Below are positions 27,300 to 36,923 of a DNA stretch of 58,091 nucleotides, piece after piece (within the stretch, counting starts at the first letter, position 1; each line of letters opens with the position of its first letter). The translations under genes were made by a program, and so were the position numbers. This DNA is from an uncultured Clostridium sp. (GTDB lineage Bacteria > Bacillota > Clostridia > TANB77 > CAG-508). The notes under the pieces were generated by a model, which worked only from the letters and a program-made list of their open reading frames with translations, was not told where the DNA came from and did not search any database. The stretch spans positions 1-58,091 of the forward strand of contig CAMKEH010000007.1 of NCBI GenBank assembly GCA_946411515.1, written 5' to 3'.

Positions 27300-30200
27300 A
27301 TGAAATCAAGAAAAATTATCTTAACTGTAGCAATAATGATAGTAATGATATTTACAATTTCAATTTCACAATCAGTATTTGCTACAACAGCAACTACACC
27401 AAAGTATTTAGGAATAACAGAAATTAGAACAAATGACACACCAAATTTTGGATATGCCATAGGAGATCCAAATGCAAATGGAACTTCAGGAAATGCGGCT
27501 AAAATATGGAGTATTTTAGAGTATACAGGGGAAGGAGATAGCGCTTCGCTAAAAGCAGATGGAAATAAAAATATTTATTGCCTAAAAGCAGGAATAGGTT
27601 TTAGTGATATACGCAAAAAAGCTAGTTATAATGTTTTTTACGATATGAAGACAGAAAAAGAAGCTATAAAAGCCCAAAATGAAGTATTGGCATCTATAGT
27701 AGATGGAACAGTACCTTATGGTGAAGGAACAGTAAGTAAATATAATGCATTATTAGCTTTAGGTGATATGTTACATTTAATAGATAGTTCAACAGATGCT
27801 GAAAAAACAGCATTATTAGAAGCAGCAGGAATAAATTCTGAAAGATATAATGTGTTAATGACGAGAGACGATATATCAGCAGTTCAACAAGCTGCAATAT
27901 GGTATTTTACAAATTATGGTGAAGAAAATAATAAGTATGATAAAACTTCAAATACAGATTGGCTAAATTATACAACAGATGGTAATTCTTATACAAGTTT
28001 ATCAGACTATAAAAGACAAGATGGTGATGATGGACTTCAAAGACAACAACAAGCAGAATTATTATATAAATATTTAATTAATACTGCAAAGGCAAATGCA
28101 TCTAACTATTCAAGTTCGGTTACAACAGGTGCGCCTGCAAAAGTTATTACAACAAAATTAAATTATACTCAAAGTGGAAGTAATTATATAGTAGGACCAA
28201 TTCGTATTGATAATGTAGAAGGTAATAATATACCATATAATATAGATTTCCATACAAATAAATCAACATATAAATTATTAAATAGCAATAAGCAAGAAGT
28301 ACGTGAAGGAACAACAGTTAAAGATTTAGTTGGACAAGATTTCTACATTTCTCTATCAGATATAGAAAATTTAGAAGTTTCTATAGATATTAATTATACA
28401 AATAATACTCTTACATTATGGGCATCAACCACTAATAATCAAGAACAACCAGTTATGATACCTGAAAGAAAAGCAGAAACTAATCCAGTAAAATTAACAT
28501 TAGATGCCAAACCATTTGATTTAGCTTTAAGAAAATATATAACAAAAGTAAATGGAGTAGATGTAAGAAATACTAGAGTACCTTCAATAGATGAAAGTAC
28601 ATTAAGTTCAGGTACAACAGCAACATATAAACATAGAAAAGATCCAGTATCTATTGAAACAGGAGATATAGTTACATATAATATTACAATTTATAATGAA
28701 GGTGAAAAGATAGGAAGAGCAACACAAGTAATAGACCAATTACCAACAGGATTACAATTTGAAAGAGTTGTAAGTGGAAACTTTGTAGCAGATAATTCAT
28801 ATAGTGAGGCAGGAAACAATAAACTTATTTTAAATAGAAAAGCAGATAACGAAGACAACTTAGCAGCATATACTCAAGGACATTTAAGCTCAGAAACAAT
28901 AGAAATTGAATGTAAAGTTATAGCAACACCTGATACTACAAATAAAAAAGTATTAACAAATGTGGCTTGGATATCAGAAGAAATTGATGGAGAAACAGGA
29001 ACAGTAATAACAAATCAAGAAGGTCTAGATAGAGATTCTGAACCAGCAACACATCCAGATGTTAATAAAGATAATATGTCAGATTATAAAGGAAATGGAA
29101 ATAAAGAAAGCTTAGAAGATTCAGATTATTATTATAAAGGACAACAAGATGACGATGACTTTGAAAAATTAATTTTAGAACCGCAAGCATTTGATTTAAA
29201 ATTAATTAAAAATATAACAGAAGTAAACGGGCAAGCAGTAACAGAAAGATTAAAATCAATAGATGTAAGTAGATTAAATATAACAGGAAGTACAGAAACA
29301 ACAGCTACATATGATATGGACAAAACTCCAATTTCAGTGTCTAAAGGTGATATAGTAACATATAGATTAAGAGTATATAACGAAGGAACACTAGATGGAT
29401 ATGCATCAGAAATAACAGAAGATATTCCAGAAGGATTAGAGTTCTTATGGTCTGAAAAAGAAGGTTCAGAACTTGAAGCAGATACAACATTAACAAATGC
29501 AGAAAAAGAAGCAATAGCATTTAACCAACAATATTTATGGGGAAAATTCCAATACAATGATAGTAGAGATAAAATAACACAAATCTCATCAGATTATTTA
29601 TCAAAAGCAAAAGAAGCAACTGAAGGAAATAATTTAATTAAAGCATTTGGTAAAAATGATGGAACAAAAACAGCAAATGATCTTTCATCAAAAGAAATAT
29701 TTGTTAAGATGAAAGTTGTATCTGAAAATGCAACAGGAGCAACAATTAGAAACGAAGCTTGTATTTCAGAGGATTCTGATAAAAATGGAAATGAAATAGA
29801 CGATAGAGATTCTAATCCAAAGCAATGGGTTAAATATGAAGATGATGAAGACTTTGATAATATAATTTTAAAACCATTTGATTTAGCTTTAAGAAAATTC
29901 ATTATTGCAGTAAGTAATGATGAAACAATAGAAGATAGTGAATATTTAAAAGACAGCAACGGTTTATATACAAGAGCTCCTATAGTAGATACATCTAAAT
30001 TAAATACTTTAGATGAAAATGGTAAAATGATAACAACAGCTACATATAATCATACAAAAGAACCAGTACTTGTACAAAAAAATAATATAGTTATATACAT
30101 GTTAAGAGTTTACAACGAAGGTGATATTGATGGATATGCAGCAGAAATAAAAGATCACTTACCATCATACTTAGAATTTGTTGATGGTACTTATAACAAA

Positions 30201-31184
30201 CAATATGGATGGACAATTTCTGAAGACGGAAGAACAGTAACAACAAAATATTTAGAAAATGAAAAAATAAGTGCAGCAAAAAATGCAGCTCAAATGATTG
30301 GTGGAGGATATGAGTTATCATACAAAGAAGTTCCAATTATGTGTAAAGTAAAAGATACTGCAAAAACAAACGAAAATATTACAAATATAGCAGATATCAC
30401 AAAATATTTAGATGAAGACAAAAAACCAGTAACAGATAGAGATTCACAAGAAGATAATGTAAATCTTCCAGATGACAAAGACTTACCAGGATATAAAGGT
30501 GATGAAAAAGGAAGCTATATTCCAGGTCAACAAGATGATGATGACTTTGAAAAAGTTGTAGTAAAAGAATTTGATTTAGCTTTAAGAAAATGGGTAACAC
30601 AAGCAATAGTTATTGAAAATAATGGTCAAACAGTAACAGAAACTGGACACCAACCATATGATGACCCAGAACAAGTTGTTAAAGTTGAATTAAATAGAAA
30701 GAAATTAAATCAAGTAACAGTTAAATTTAGATATTCAATAAGAATAGTTAACGAAGGTGATATTGCAGGATATGCAAAAGAAATAACAGACTATGTTCCT
30801 CAAGGATTAAAATTTGTAGCAGAAGATAATCCGGGATGGACAGATGAAGGAAATAATGTAATATCAACAAGATTGTTAGAAAATACATTATTACAACCAG
30901 GAGAATTTGCAGATATAGATGTATTACTTACATGGGTAAATAGCCAAGATAATATGGGAGTAATGGTAAATACAGCAGAAATATCTGAAGACTATAATGA
31001 ATATGGAGTGCCAGATAGAGACTCTATACCAGATAACCAAAAATGGGGAGAAGACGATATAGATGATGCACCAGTAATGTTATCAATAAGTACAGGTAAG
31101 GCAATAACATATTTCGGATTAGGATTTGTAATTTTAATTACAGTAGCTGGTGGAGTGGTGTTAATTAAAAAATACGTATTATAA
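27300..31184 (+). CDS. Large surface adhesin with thioester domain and four repeat domains
   Basis: 1294 residues. Signal peptide 1-28. A thioester domain follows: Cys94 in NIYCLKAG and the Gln in VQQAAIWYFTN (about 196-197) are the pair that forms an internal Cys-Gln thioester for covalent host binding in Gram-positive adhesins. Four DUF11-like or isopeptide-type beta repeats start at FDLALRK or FDLKLIK near residues 406, 631, 860 and 1091, separated by acidic GQQDDDDFEK linkers. It ends in a transmembrane helix (about 1270-1290) and a short basic tail. There is no LPXTG motif, so it is membrane-anchored. Binding target unknown. Confidence 0.85.
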   Translation: MKSRKIILTVAIMIVMIFTISISQSVFATTATTPKYLGITEIRTNDTPNFGYAIGDPNANGTSGNAAKIWSILEYTGEGDSASLKADGNKNIYCLKAGIGFSDIRKKASYNVFYDMKTEKEAIKAQNEVLASIVDGTVPYGEGTVSKYNALLALGDMLHLIDSSTDAEKTALLEAAGINSERYNVLMTRDDISAVQQAAIWYFTNYGEENNKYDKTSNTDWLNYTTDGNSYTSLSDYKRQDGDDGLQRQQQAELLYKYLINTAKANASNYSSSVTTGAPAKVITTKLNYTQSGSNYIVGPIRIDNVEGNNIPYNIDFHTNKSTYKLLNSNKQEVREGTTVKDLVGQDFYISLSDIENLEVSIDINYTNNTLTLWASTTNNQEQPVMIPERKAETNPVKLTLDAKPFDLALRKYITKVNGVDVRNTRVPSIDESTLSSGTTATYKHRKDPVSIETGDIVTYNITIYNEGEKIGRATQVIDQLPTGLQFERVVSGNFVADNSYSEAGNNKLILNRKADNEDNLAAYTQGHLSSETIEIECKVIATPDTTNKKVLTNVAWISEEIDGETGTVITNQEGLDRDSEPATHPDVNKDNMSDYKGNGNKESLEDSDYYYKGQQDDDDFEKLILEPQAFDLKLIKNITEVNGQAVTERLKSIDVSRLNITGSTETTATYDMDKTPISVSKGDIVTYRLRVYNEGTLDGYASEITEDIPEGLEFLWSEKEGSELEADTTLTNAEKEAIAFNQQYLWGKFQYNDSRDKITQISSDYLSKAKEATEGNNLIKAFGKNDGTKTANDLSSKEIFVKMKVVSENATGATIRNEACISEDSDKNGNEIDDRDSNPKQWVKYEDDEDFDNIILKPFDLALRKFIIAVSNDETIEDSEYLKDSNGLYTRAPIVDTSKLNTLDENGKMITTATYNHTKEPVLVQKNNIVIYMLRVYNEGDIDGYAAEIKDHLPSYLEFVDGTYNKQYGWTISEDGRTVTTKYLENEKISAAKNAAQMIGGGYELSYKEVPIMCKVKDTAKTNENITNIADITKYLDEDKKPVTDRDSQEDNVNLPDDKDLPGYKGDEKGSYIPGQQDDDDFEKVVVKEFDLALRKWVTQAIVIENNGQTVTETGHQPYDDPEQVVKVELNRKKLNQVTVKFRYSIRIVNEGDIAGYAKEITDYVPQGLKFVAEDNPGWTDEGNNVISTRLLENTLLQPGEFADIDVLLTWVNSQDNMGVMVNTAEISEDYNEYGVPDRDSIPDNQKWGEDDIDDAPVMLSISTGKAITYFGLGFVILITVAGGVVLIKKYVL

Positions 31185-31252
31185 TAAGAAAACAAATAAT
31201 AGAAATTAATAATATTTATTGATAATTAATTATCTAAGAAAAGTAAATAAGA

Positions 31253-31299
31253 AAGTTGAAGTATAAGATTTTGGAAATTTTTTACTTCAACTTTTTTTA
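31253..31299 (+). terminator. Terminator after the thioester adhesin
   Basis: AAGTTGAAGTA / TACTTCAACTT stem with seven T. Confidence 0.8.
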
Positions 31300-31392
31300 A
31301 GATGAAATTTTGTAATGTATAAAAATAATAAAAAAATATATTTTAAATTATAAAAAATTCAATTTTAAATGACCAAAAATATGAGTAATGTA

Positions 31393-31420
31393 TTGACAAA
31401 TTGTATTAATATGTTATGAT
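31393..31420 (+). promoter_or_regulatory. Promoter of the cohesin-like gene
   Basis: TTGACA at 31393-31398, 16-bp spacer, TATGAT at 31415-31420. Confidence 0.65.
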
Positions 31421-31453
31421 AAATATAGAGATATAAAAAGAGGAGAAAAGCAA

Positions 31454-32185
31454 ATGAAAAAATTATATTTAATAGGTATATTAATGATATTAATTATAGG
31501 AATGTTAATTACAAGTGTATATGCTGTAACAGCAACAATATCTTTTAATGGTGAAGATAAAGTGGAACCAGGATCAACTAATAAAATAGCAGTACATATA
31601 ACATCTGATGATACAATAGGAGGAATAGAAGGAAAAATAGTAACAAGTTCTAATATATCAAAATTAACTACAGATAATGTATATGGGAAAAATGGATGGT
31701 TAATAACTGCTTATGACCCAGAAACAGGAGTATTTAATGCTCTTAAAGTAACAGGAACTAAGGAAGAAGATATATTTGAAATAGAATATACTGTAGAAAA
31801 TCAAGAAGGACAAGCAAAAATAGAATTAAAGGATTTAAAAATAGTAAATACAAATTATGAAGAAGGGGATATAGAAGATGTTTCAAAGACAATCTCTATA
31901 GCAAATAAGCAAAGTGGTGAATCTGATGATGGACATAATAATCAAGTGCCATCACAAAATACAAGTGGACAAAATACAAGTGCACAAAATATAAGCAGAC
32001 AAAATGTAACTTCCAATAGTACAGAAACTGTAGCAAAAGGATCAAAGAATATTCCAACAACAAAGTCAGACGCAGTACTTCCAAAAGCAGGAATATTAAA
32101 TGTAATAATACCAGTGGTAGTACTTACAATAATAGTAGCTTTAGTATCATATTTTGGATATAAAAAATATAAAGAAATAAACTAA
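31454..32185 (+). CDS. Cohesin-like cell-wall protein with LPKAG sorting signal
   Basis: 243 residues. Signal peptide (1-25), then one domain of about 125 residues with the cohesin pattern: a start like ATISFNGEDKVEPGSTNKIAV, a central GGIEGKIV strand and a terminal IELKDLKIVN strand. A Ser/Thr/Gln/Asn linker with degenerate QNTSG units follows. The C-terminus is LPKAG, a hydrophobic helix and a Lys-rich tail, a sortase signal variant. Cohesins hold dockerin-bearing proteins, and a dockerin protein ends at 791. Cohesin assignment is by pattern only. Confidence 0.7.
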   Translation: MKKLYLIGILMILIIGMLITSVYAVTATISFNGEDKVEPGSTNKIAVHITSDDTIGGIEGKIVTSSNISKLTTDNVYGKNGWLITAYDPETGVFNALKVTGTKEEDIFEIEYTVENQEGQAKIELKDLKIVNTNYEEGDIEDVSKTISIANKQSGESDDGHNNQVPSQNTSGQNTSAQNISRQNVTSNSTETVAKGSKNIPTTKSDAVLPKAGILNVIIPVVVLTIIVALVSYFGYKKYKEIN

Positions 32186-32203
32186 TTAAATAACTTAGAT
32201 ATG

Positions 32204-32233
32204 AAGTTTAGGATAATTCATCCTAGACTTTTT
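32204..32233 (+). terminator. Terminator after the cohesin-like gene
   Basis: AAGTTTAGGAT / ATCCTAGACTT hairpin plus T run. Confidence 0.75.
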
Positions 32234-32297
32234 CTCTTGCAAAAAAGCTTGAATTGTAGTAAAATAGATATATTAAAATGAAGTCAGGGGATATATT

Positions 32298-33540
32298 ATG
32301 AATAAAAAAATTGAAAATTTAAAAGTGGAAGTAGAAGAAGAAATCAAATCAATATTAAGTAAGATAGACAAAACATGTGAAATTAATAGTAAAAAAGTAA
32401 TAGAAGCATTTCAAGAATGTAATTTGCAAGAAAATCATTTAAATTCTTCAACAGGATATGGAATTGATGAGCCTGGGAGAAATAAAATAGAAGAAATATA
32501 TAGTAAAATATTTAAATCAGAAGATGCATTAGTAAGAACTCAATTAGTATCAGGAACACATGCTTTAGCTGTAACTTTATCAGCTTTACTTAGACCAGGA
32601 GATACAATGATAAGTATATCAGGAGAACCTTATGATACCTTGCAAACAGTAATTGGAATTACAGGAGAAAGTAAAAGTTCTTTAAAAGAATATGGAATAA
32701 AATATGAACAAATTGATTTGAGAGATAATGAATTTGACATAGAAAAAATAAAAACTAGGTTAAGGGCAAATAATGTAAAACTTGTAGAAATTCAAAGGTC
32801 AAAAGGATATTCAACAAGAAAAAGTTTGACAATTGAAAAAATAGAAAAAGCAATAGAAGCAGTTAGACAAGTAAATAAAGAAGTAATAATAATGGTGGAT
32901 AACTGTTATGGAGAATTTGTTGAAGAAAGAGAACCAATAGAATTAGGAGCAGATATTGTAGTTCGGATCACTTATGAAAAATCTAGGTGCAGGAATTGCA
33001 ACATCAGGTGCATACATAGTGGGTAAAAAAGATTTAATTGAATTATGTGCAGAAAGATTAACTTCACCAGGAATAGGAAAAGAAATAGGACCATCTTTAA
33101 ATCAAAATCCTATGTTTATTAAAGGACTATTTTTTGCACCATCTGTTGTAGCAAGTAGTATAAAAACAGCAGTATTTTCAAGTAGAATTTTGGAAAAATT
33201 AGGATATCATGTAGAACCAAAATATGATGAAAAAAGAGCTGATATAGTACAAACAATTGAATTTGGTGAAGAAGAAAAATTAGTTAAATTTTGTCAAGGA
33301 ATACAAAAAGGGTCACCAATTGATTCAAATGTATTACCATATCCTAGCAATATGGGAGGATATGAAGATAAAGTTATTATGGCAGCAGGAACCTTTACAC
33401 AAGGATCAACAATAGAACTTAGTTGTGATGGACCAATAAGACCGCCATATATTGCATTTATGCAAGGAGGACTTACATATGAGTATGGAAAATATGGTGT
33501 GTTAAAAGCAATAGAATACATGGAAAATGGAGAAAATTAA
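32298..33540 (+). CDS. ynbB: PLP-dependent YnbB/methionine gamma-lyase-like protein, read through a +1 CGG shift
   Basis: About 413 residues if the frame moves +1 at 32964. Members are annotated as aluminium resistance or methionine gamma-lyase family proteins, and YnbB in Bacillus is needed for EF-P aminopentanol modification. The first frame ends VDNCYGEFVEEREPIELGAD-IVV-CGG. Skipping C32964 continues GSLMKNLGAGIATSGAYIVGK, the family consensus, with the likely PLP lysine four residues after the shift. Without it the product stops at 33026 and lacks the cofactor lysine. Its stop overlaps the next start by 1 bp (TAATG). Confidence 0.88.
32964..32967 (+). other. Recoding site 2: CGGA in ynbB
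   Basis: GTT-C-GGA-TCA: CGG 32964-32966 in the zero frame. Skipping the C restores VVGSLMKN. Confidence 0.85.
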
Positions 33541-34781
33541 TGAAAGTAATTGTAATAGGAGGAGGCCCTGCTGGAATGATGGCAGCGATTGCTTCAGCAG
33601 AAAATGGAAATGAAGTTACAATATTAGAAAAAATGGAATCATTAGGAAGAAAACTTTTAATTACTGGAAAAGGAAGATGTAATATAACATCTTCTTTAGA
33701 TATTGATGAGTTTATAAAAAATACACCAGGAAATGGAATGTTTTTATATAGTGCTTTTAGACAATATAATAATTTAGATATTATAAATTTTCTAAGACAA
33801 GAAGGTTTAGAAGTGAAAGAAGAAAGAGGAAATAGAATTTTTCCAATAACAGATAAATCTTTAGATGTTTTGAAATGTTTTACTAAAAAAATAAAGGAAT
33901 TAAATATAAAAGTAAACTACTCATGTAAAGTGGAAGAAATATTAGTTGAAGAAAATAAAGTTATAGGAGTAATATCAAATGGTAAAAAAATCTTTGCAGA
34001 TAAAGTTATACTTGCAACCGGAGGAAAAAGTTATTCATTAACTGGGTCAACAGGAGATGGATATATTTTAGCAAAGAAGTTAGGACATACTATAACTAAT
34101 ATAAAACCATCTTTAGTACCATTAGAAAGTTATAATAATGAATGTAAAAATCTACAAGGATTAAGCCTTAAAAATGTAAAAATAGGTATTATAGATATAG
34201 AAAAAAATAAATCGATTTATGAAGATTTTGGAGAAATGTTATTTACTCATTTTGGAGTATCTGGACCAATAATACTAAGTAGCTCTGCACATCTAGTAAG
34301 ATATAAAAATATAGATGAAAAGTTTAAAAATAGAAAAATCATCTTAAATATAGATTTGAAACCTGCATTATCAGAAGAAAAACTAAATGAAAGAATTTTA
34401 AGGGACTTTGATAAACAAAAAAATAAGGAATTTAAGAATAGTTTAGGAGAACTATTACCTAATAAATTGATAAATATAGTTATAGAAAGAAGTAGAATAA
34501 ATCCTTTGAAAAAGGTAAATGAAATAACAAGAGAAGAAAGAAAGTATTTAGTAAAAGTATTAAAAAATTTTGAAATAGAAATAAAAAGATTTAGACCAAT
34601 CGAAGAAGCAATTATAACAAGTGGTGGAATAGATATTAAAGAAATTAATCCAAAGACAATGGAATCTAAAATCATTAAAGGATTATATTTTGCAGGCGAA
34701 ATTATTGATGTAGATAGTTATACAGGAGGTTTTAATTTACAAATTGCATATTCAACAGGATATGTAGCAGGAATATCTTAA
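33540..34781 (+). CDS. NAD(P)/FAD-dependent oxidoreductase, HI0933/BaiN family
   Basis: 413 residues. Dinucleotide-binding motif VIGGGPAGMMAA at the N-terminus, the family signature GRKLLITGKGRCNITS, and a C-terminal FAGEIIDVDSYTGGFNLQIAYSTG that binds FAD. The reaction is unknown for most members. Start overlaps the ynbB stop by 1 bp, so translation of this gene may depend on ribosomes that pass the ynbB shift. Confidence 0.9.
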   Translation: MKVIVIGGGPAGMMAAIASAENGNEVTILEKMESLGRKLLITGKGRCNITSSLDIDEFIKNTPGNGMFLYSAFRQYNNLDIINFLRQEGLEVKEERGNRIFPITDKSLDVLKCFTKKIKELNIKVNYSCKVEEILVEENKVIGVISNGKKIFADKVILATGGKSYSLTGSTGDGYILAKKLGHTITNIKPSLVPLESYNNECKNLQGLSLKNVKIGIIDIEKNKSIYEDFGEMLFTHFGVSGPIILSSSAHLVRYKNIDEKFKNRKIILNIDLKPALSEEKLNERILRDFDKQKNKEFKNSLGELLPNKLINIVIERSRINPLKKVNEITREERKYLVKVLKNFEIEIKRFRPIEEAIITSGGIDIKEINPKTMESKIIKGLYFAGEIIDVDSYTGGFNLQIAYSTGYVAGIS

Positions 34782-34795
34782 AATAGGGAGAAAAT

Positions 34796-35428
34796 ATGGA
34801 AAATTTTATAACAATAAAAGAAAATGTACAAGCAGAAATTATTGAGAAAAAATCAAAATTTATAGCAAATTTTTTTTATATAGAAAATGTGCAACAGGCA
34901 GAAGAAATAATAGGTAGACTTAAAAAGAAATATTTTGATGCAAGACATAATTGTATAGCTTATAGAGTAATTGATAATGCAAAATTAATAGAAAAATCAA
35001 GTGATGATGGAGAACCATCAGGAACTGCTGGACAACCCATGTTAAATATTTTACAAAAAAACAACCTGGTAAATGTATTAATAATAGTTACAAGATATTT
35101 TGGAGGAATATTATTAGGTACTGGTGGACTTGTTAGGGCATATTCAGGAAGTTTAATGAAGGCAATAGAAAAAAGTATAAAAATTGAAAAATGTTATGGA
35201 GAAGAATTAGAAGTAATATTAGAATACAATGAATTTGAAAATTTTAAATATTATTGTAAAAATAACAAAATAAATATTATTAGTACACAATATTTAGAAA
35301 ATATTGTTTGTAAAATTGAGGTAGAAGAAAAAATAAAATCAAAATTAATGAATGATTTTGAAACAAAAAATATAAATTTAAAAAATATGAAAGAATTATC
35401 TAAAAAATATATAACGAAAAGTAAATAA
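34796..35428 (+). CDS. YigZ/IMPACT family protein
   Basis: 210 residues. Conserved N-terminal IMPACT segment KSKFIAN...FDARHNCIAYRV...SDDGEPSGTAGQPML and LVIVTRYFGGILLGTGGLVRAYS-type glycine motifs. The family is implicated in translational control in eukaryotes and has an unsettled role in bacteria. It is 14 bp after the flavoprotein gene, likely the last gene of the ynbB operon. Confidence 0.93.
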   Translation: MENFITIKENVQAEIIEKKSKFIANFFYIENVQQAEEIIGRLKKKYFDARHNCIAYRVIDNAKLIEKSSDDGEPSGTAGQPMLNILQKNNLVNVLIIVTRYFGGILLGTGGLVRAYSGSLMKAIEKSIKIEKCYGEELEVILEYNEFENFKYYCKNNKINIISTQYLENIVCKIEVEEKIKSKLMNDFETKNINLKNMKELSKKYITKSK

Positions 35429-35473
35429 AAAACGCACTTTTGCAAACAATTGGAAAAAATTTCCAAAAACATA

Positions 35474-35502
35474 TTGCAAATCCTAAAATTAAGTATTATA
35501 AT
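35474..35502 (+). promoter_or_regulatory. Promoter of spo0A
   Basis: TTGCAA at 35474-35479 and TATAAT at 35497-35502 with a 17-bp spacer, about 40 bp before the start codon. Confidence 0.6.
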
Positions 35503-35543
35503 CACGACTGTAAAAAATTTACAATTAATTTTAGGAGGGAAAA

Positions 35544-36362
35544 ATGAAAGAAAAAATCAGAGTTTTAATAGCAGACGATAATCAAGAATTTAGTCATACT
35601 TTATCTAGTTATATTAATTCACAAGAAGATATGGAAATTGTAGGAATGGCAAGAGATGGGAATGAAGCAATAGATTTAGTTACAAAAACAAATCCAGATG
35701 TAGTTTTATTAGATGTGATAATGCCACATTTAGATGGATTAGGAGTATTGGAAAAAATAAATGGAATATCAAATATAGAAAAACCAACATGTATAATGCT
35801 ATCAGCAGTAGGACAAGATAAAATAACACAAAAAGCAATAATGCTAGGGGCAGAATATTATGTAGTAAAGCCTTTTGATATAGAGGTATTAATAAAAAGA
35901 ATAAGGGAAATTAAATTTTATAAACCAAATGGAACGTCTAATAACTTTATAGCAAGAGAAACAAAACAACAATATATAGATATTTCAAAAGAACAAATTA
36001 ATAAAGAGGAGAATTTAGAAGCTTTAGTTACAAATGTTATTCATGAAGTTGGAGTGCCTGCACATATAAAGGGATATCAATACTTAAGAGAAGCAATAAT
36101 GATGGTTGTAAATGACATTGATGTGATAAATCAAATAACCAAAAGTTTATATCCACAAATAGCCTATAAATTTAATACAACTCCAAGCCGTGTTGAACGT
36201 GCAATTCGTCATGCCATAGAAGTCGCATGGGGAAGAGGAGATCAAAAAATAGTTGAAAATATTTTTGGATATACAATTTCAGCAGCAAAAGGTAAGCCAA
36301 CTAATTCAGAATTCATAGCAATGATTGCAGATAAATTGCGATTAGAACTAAAATCAGCATAA
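35544..36362 (+). CDS. spo0A: Sporulation master regulator Spo0A
   Basis: 272 residues. Receiver domain with acidic pair D11-D12, phosphoacceptor D57 (VLLDVIMP) and K109. C-terminal DNA-binding domain with the Spo0A recognition helix [18 protein letters not shown]. It commits the cell to sporulation when phosphorylated. ATG 35544 after TAGGAGG. Unlike Bacillus, no spoIVB lies upstream. The Spo0E-like protein at 7728 is a possible antagonist. Confidence 0.97.
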   Translation: MKEKIRVLIADDNQEFSHTLSSYINSQEDMEIVGMARDGNEAIDLVTKTNPDVVLLDVIMPHLDGLGVLEKINGISNIEKPTCIMLSAVGQDKITQKAIMLGAEYYVVKPFDIEVLIKRIREIKFYKPNGTSNNFIARETKQQYIDISKEQINKEENLEALVTNVIHEVGVPAHIKGYQYLREAIMMVVNDIDVINQITKSLYPQIAYKFNTTPSRVERAIRHAIEVAWGRGDQKIVENIFGYTISAAKGKPTNSEFIAMIADKLRLELKSA

Positions 36363-36380
36363 GGTTATAATATCAGTTAT

Positions 36381-36427
36381 AAAAACTTCAAATGTTTACA
36401 AAAATAGTAGATATTTGAAGTTTTTAT
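36381..36427 (+). terminator. Terminator after spo0A
   Basis: AAACTTCAAAT / ATTTGAAGTTT stem and T run. Confidence 0.75.
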
Positions 36428-36507
36428 TTAGAATAATATTATAATTTGTATAATACTTAAAAATATGGAAAAACTTAAATTAAATACATATTTTTAAGGA
36501 GGTGCAA

Positions 36508-36861
36508 ATGAAACAGAGTAATTTAAAAAACATGATAGTTTTAAGAAATTTGCCATCAAACATAGTAGAAGAAGCGATTATTATATTAAAAACAAATAAA
36601 AAGATAAAGCAAGTGGAGAAAATTGAAAAAGATAAAAAAATCGAAAAAGAAAATTTTGATAAGGAAGATAGAAAAAAAGATTATGTTGTAAAAGAAGCGG
36701 AAATATTGGTTTCAAATTATATATCAAGAATTGAAGAAAAAAAGAAGCTGAAAAATATAAATAATAAAAAAAATAACAAGAAATATTTAAAATTTAGGAA
36801 CTATTCTATTATCTTGAGTTTAATTATACTTGTTGAAACTATAATACTATTAATAAAATAG
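36508..36861 (+). CDS. Small unknown protein with C-terminal membrane anchor
   Basis: 117 residues, not recognised. Basic and charged helical body (Lys/Glu-rich) followed by one hydrophobic C-terminal helix (about residues 99-116), so probably tail-anchored with the body in the cytoplasm. ATG 36508 follows AAGGAGGTG. It lies between spo0A and the spoIVF pair, so a sporulation role is possible but unproven. Confidence 0.65.
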   Translation: MKQSNLKNMIVLRNLPSNIVEEAIIILKTNKKIKQVEKIEKDKKIEKENFDKEDRKKDYVVKEAEILVSNYISRIEEKKKLKNINNKKNNKKYLKFRNYSIILSLIILVETIILLIK

Positions 36862-36866
36862 AGAAT

Positions 36867-36923
36867 AAAACACCTTTTTCAAGCATATAGTTTAAAGTAA
36901 AACTAAGGAAGAGGTGTTTTTTT
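36867..36923 (+). terminator. Terminator overlapping the ribosome site of the SpoIVFA-like gene
   Basis: AAAACACCT (36867-36875) pairs with AGGTGTTTT (36912-36920), followed directly by T and the ATG at 36924. The Shine-Dalgarno GGAAGAGG lies partly within the 3' arm, so hairpin formation would hide it. Confidence 0.65.
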
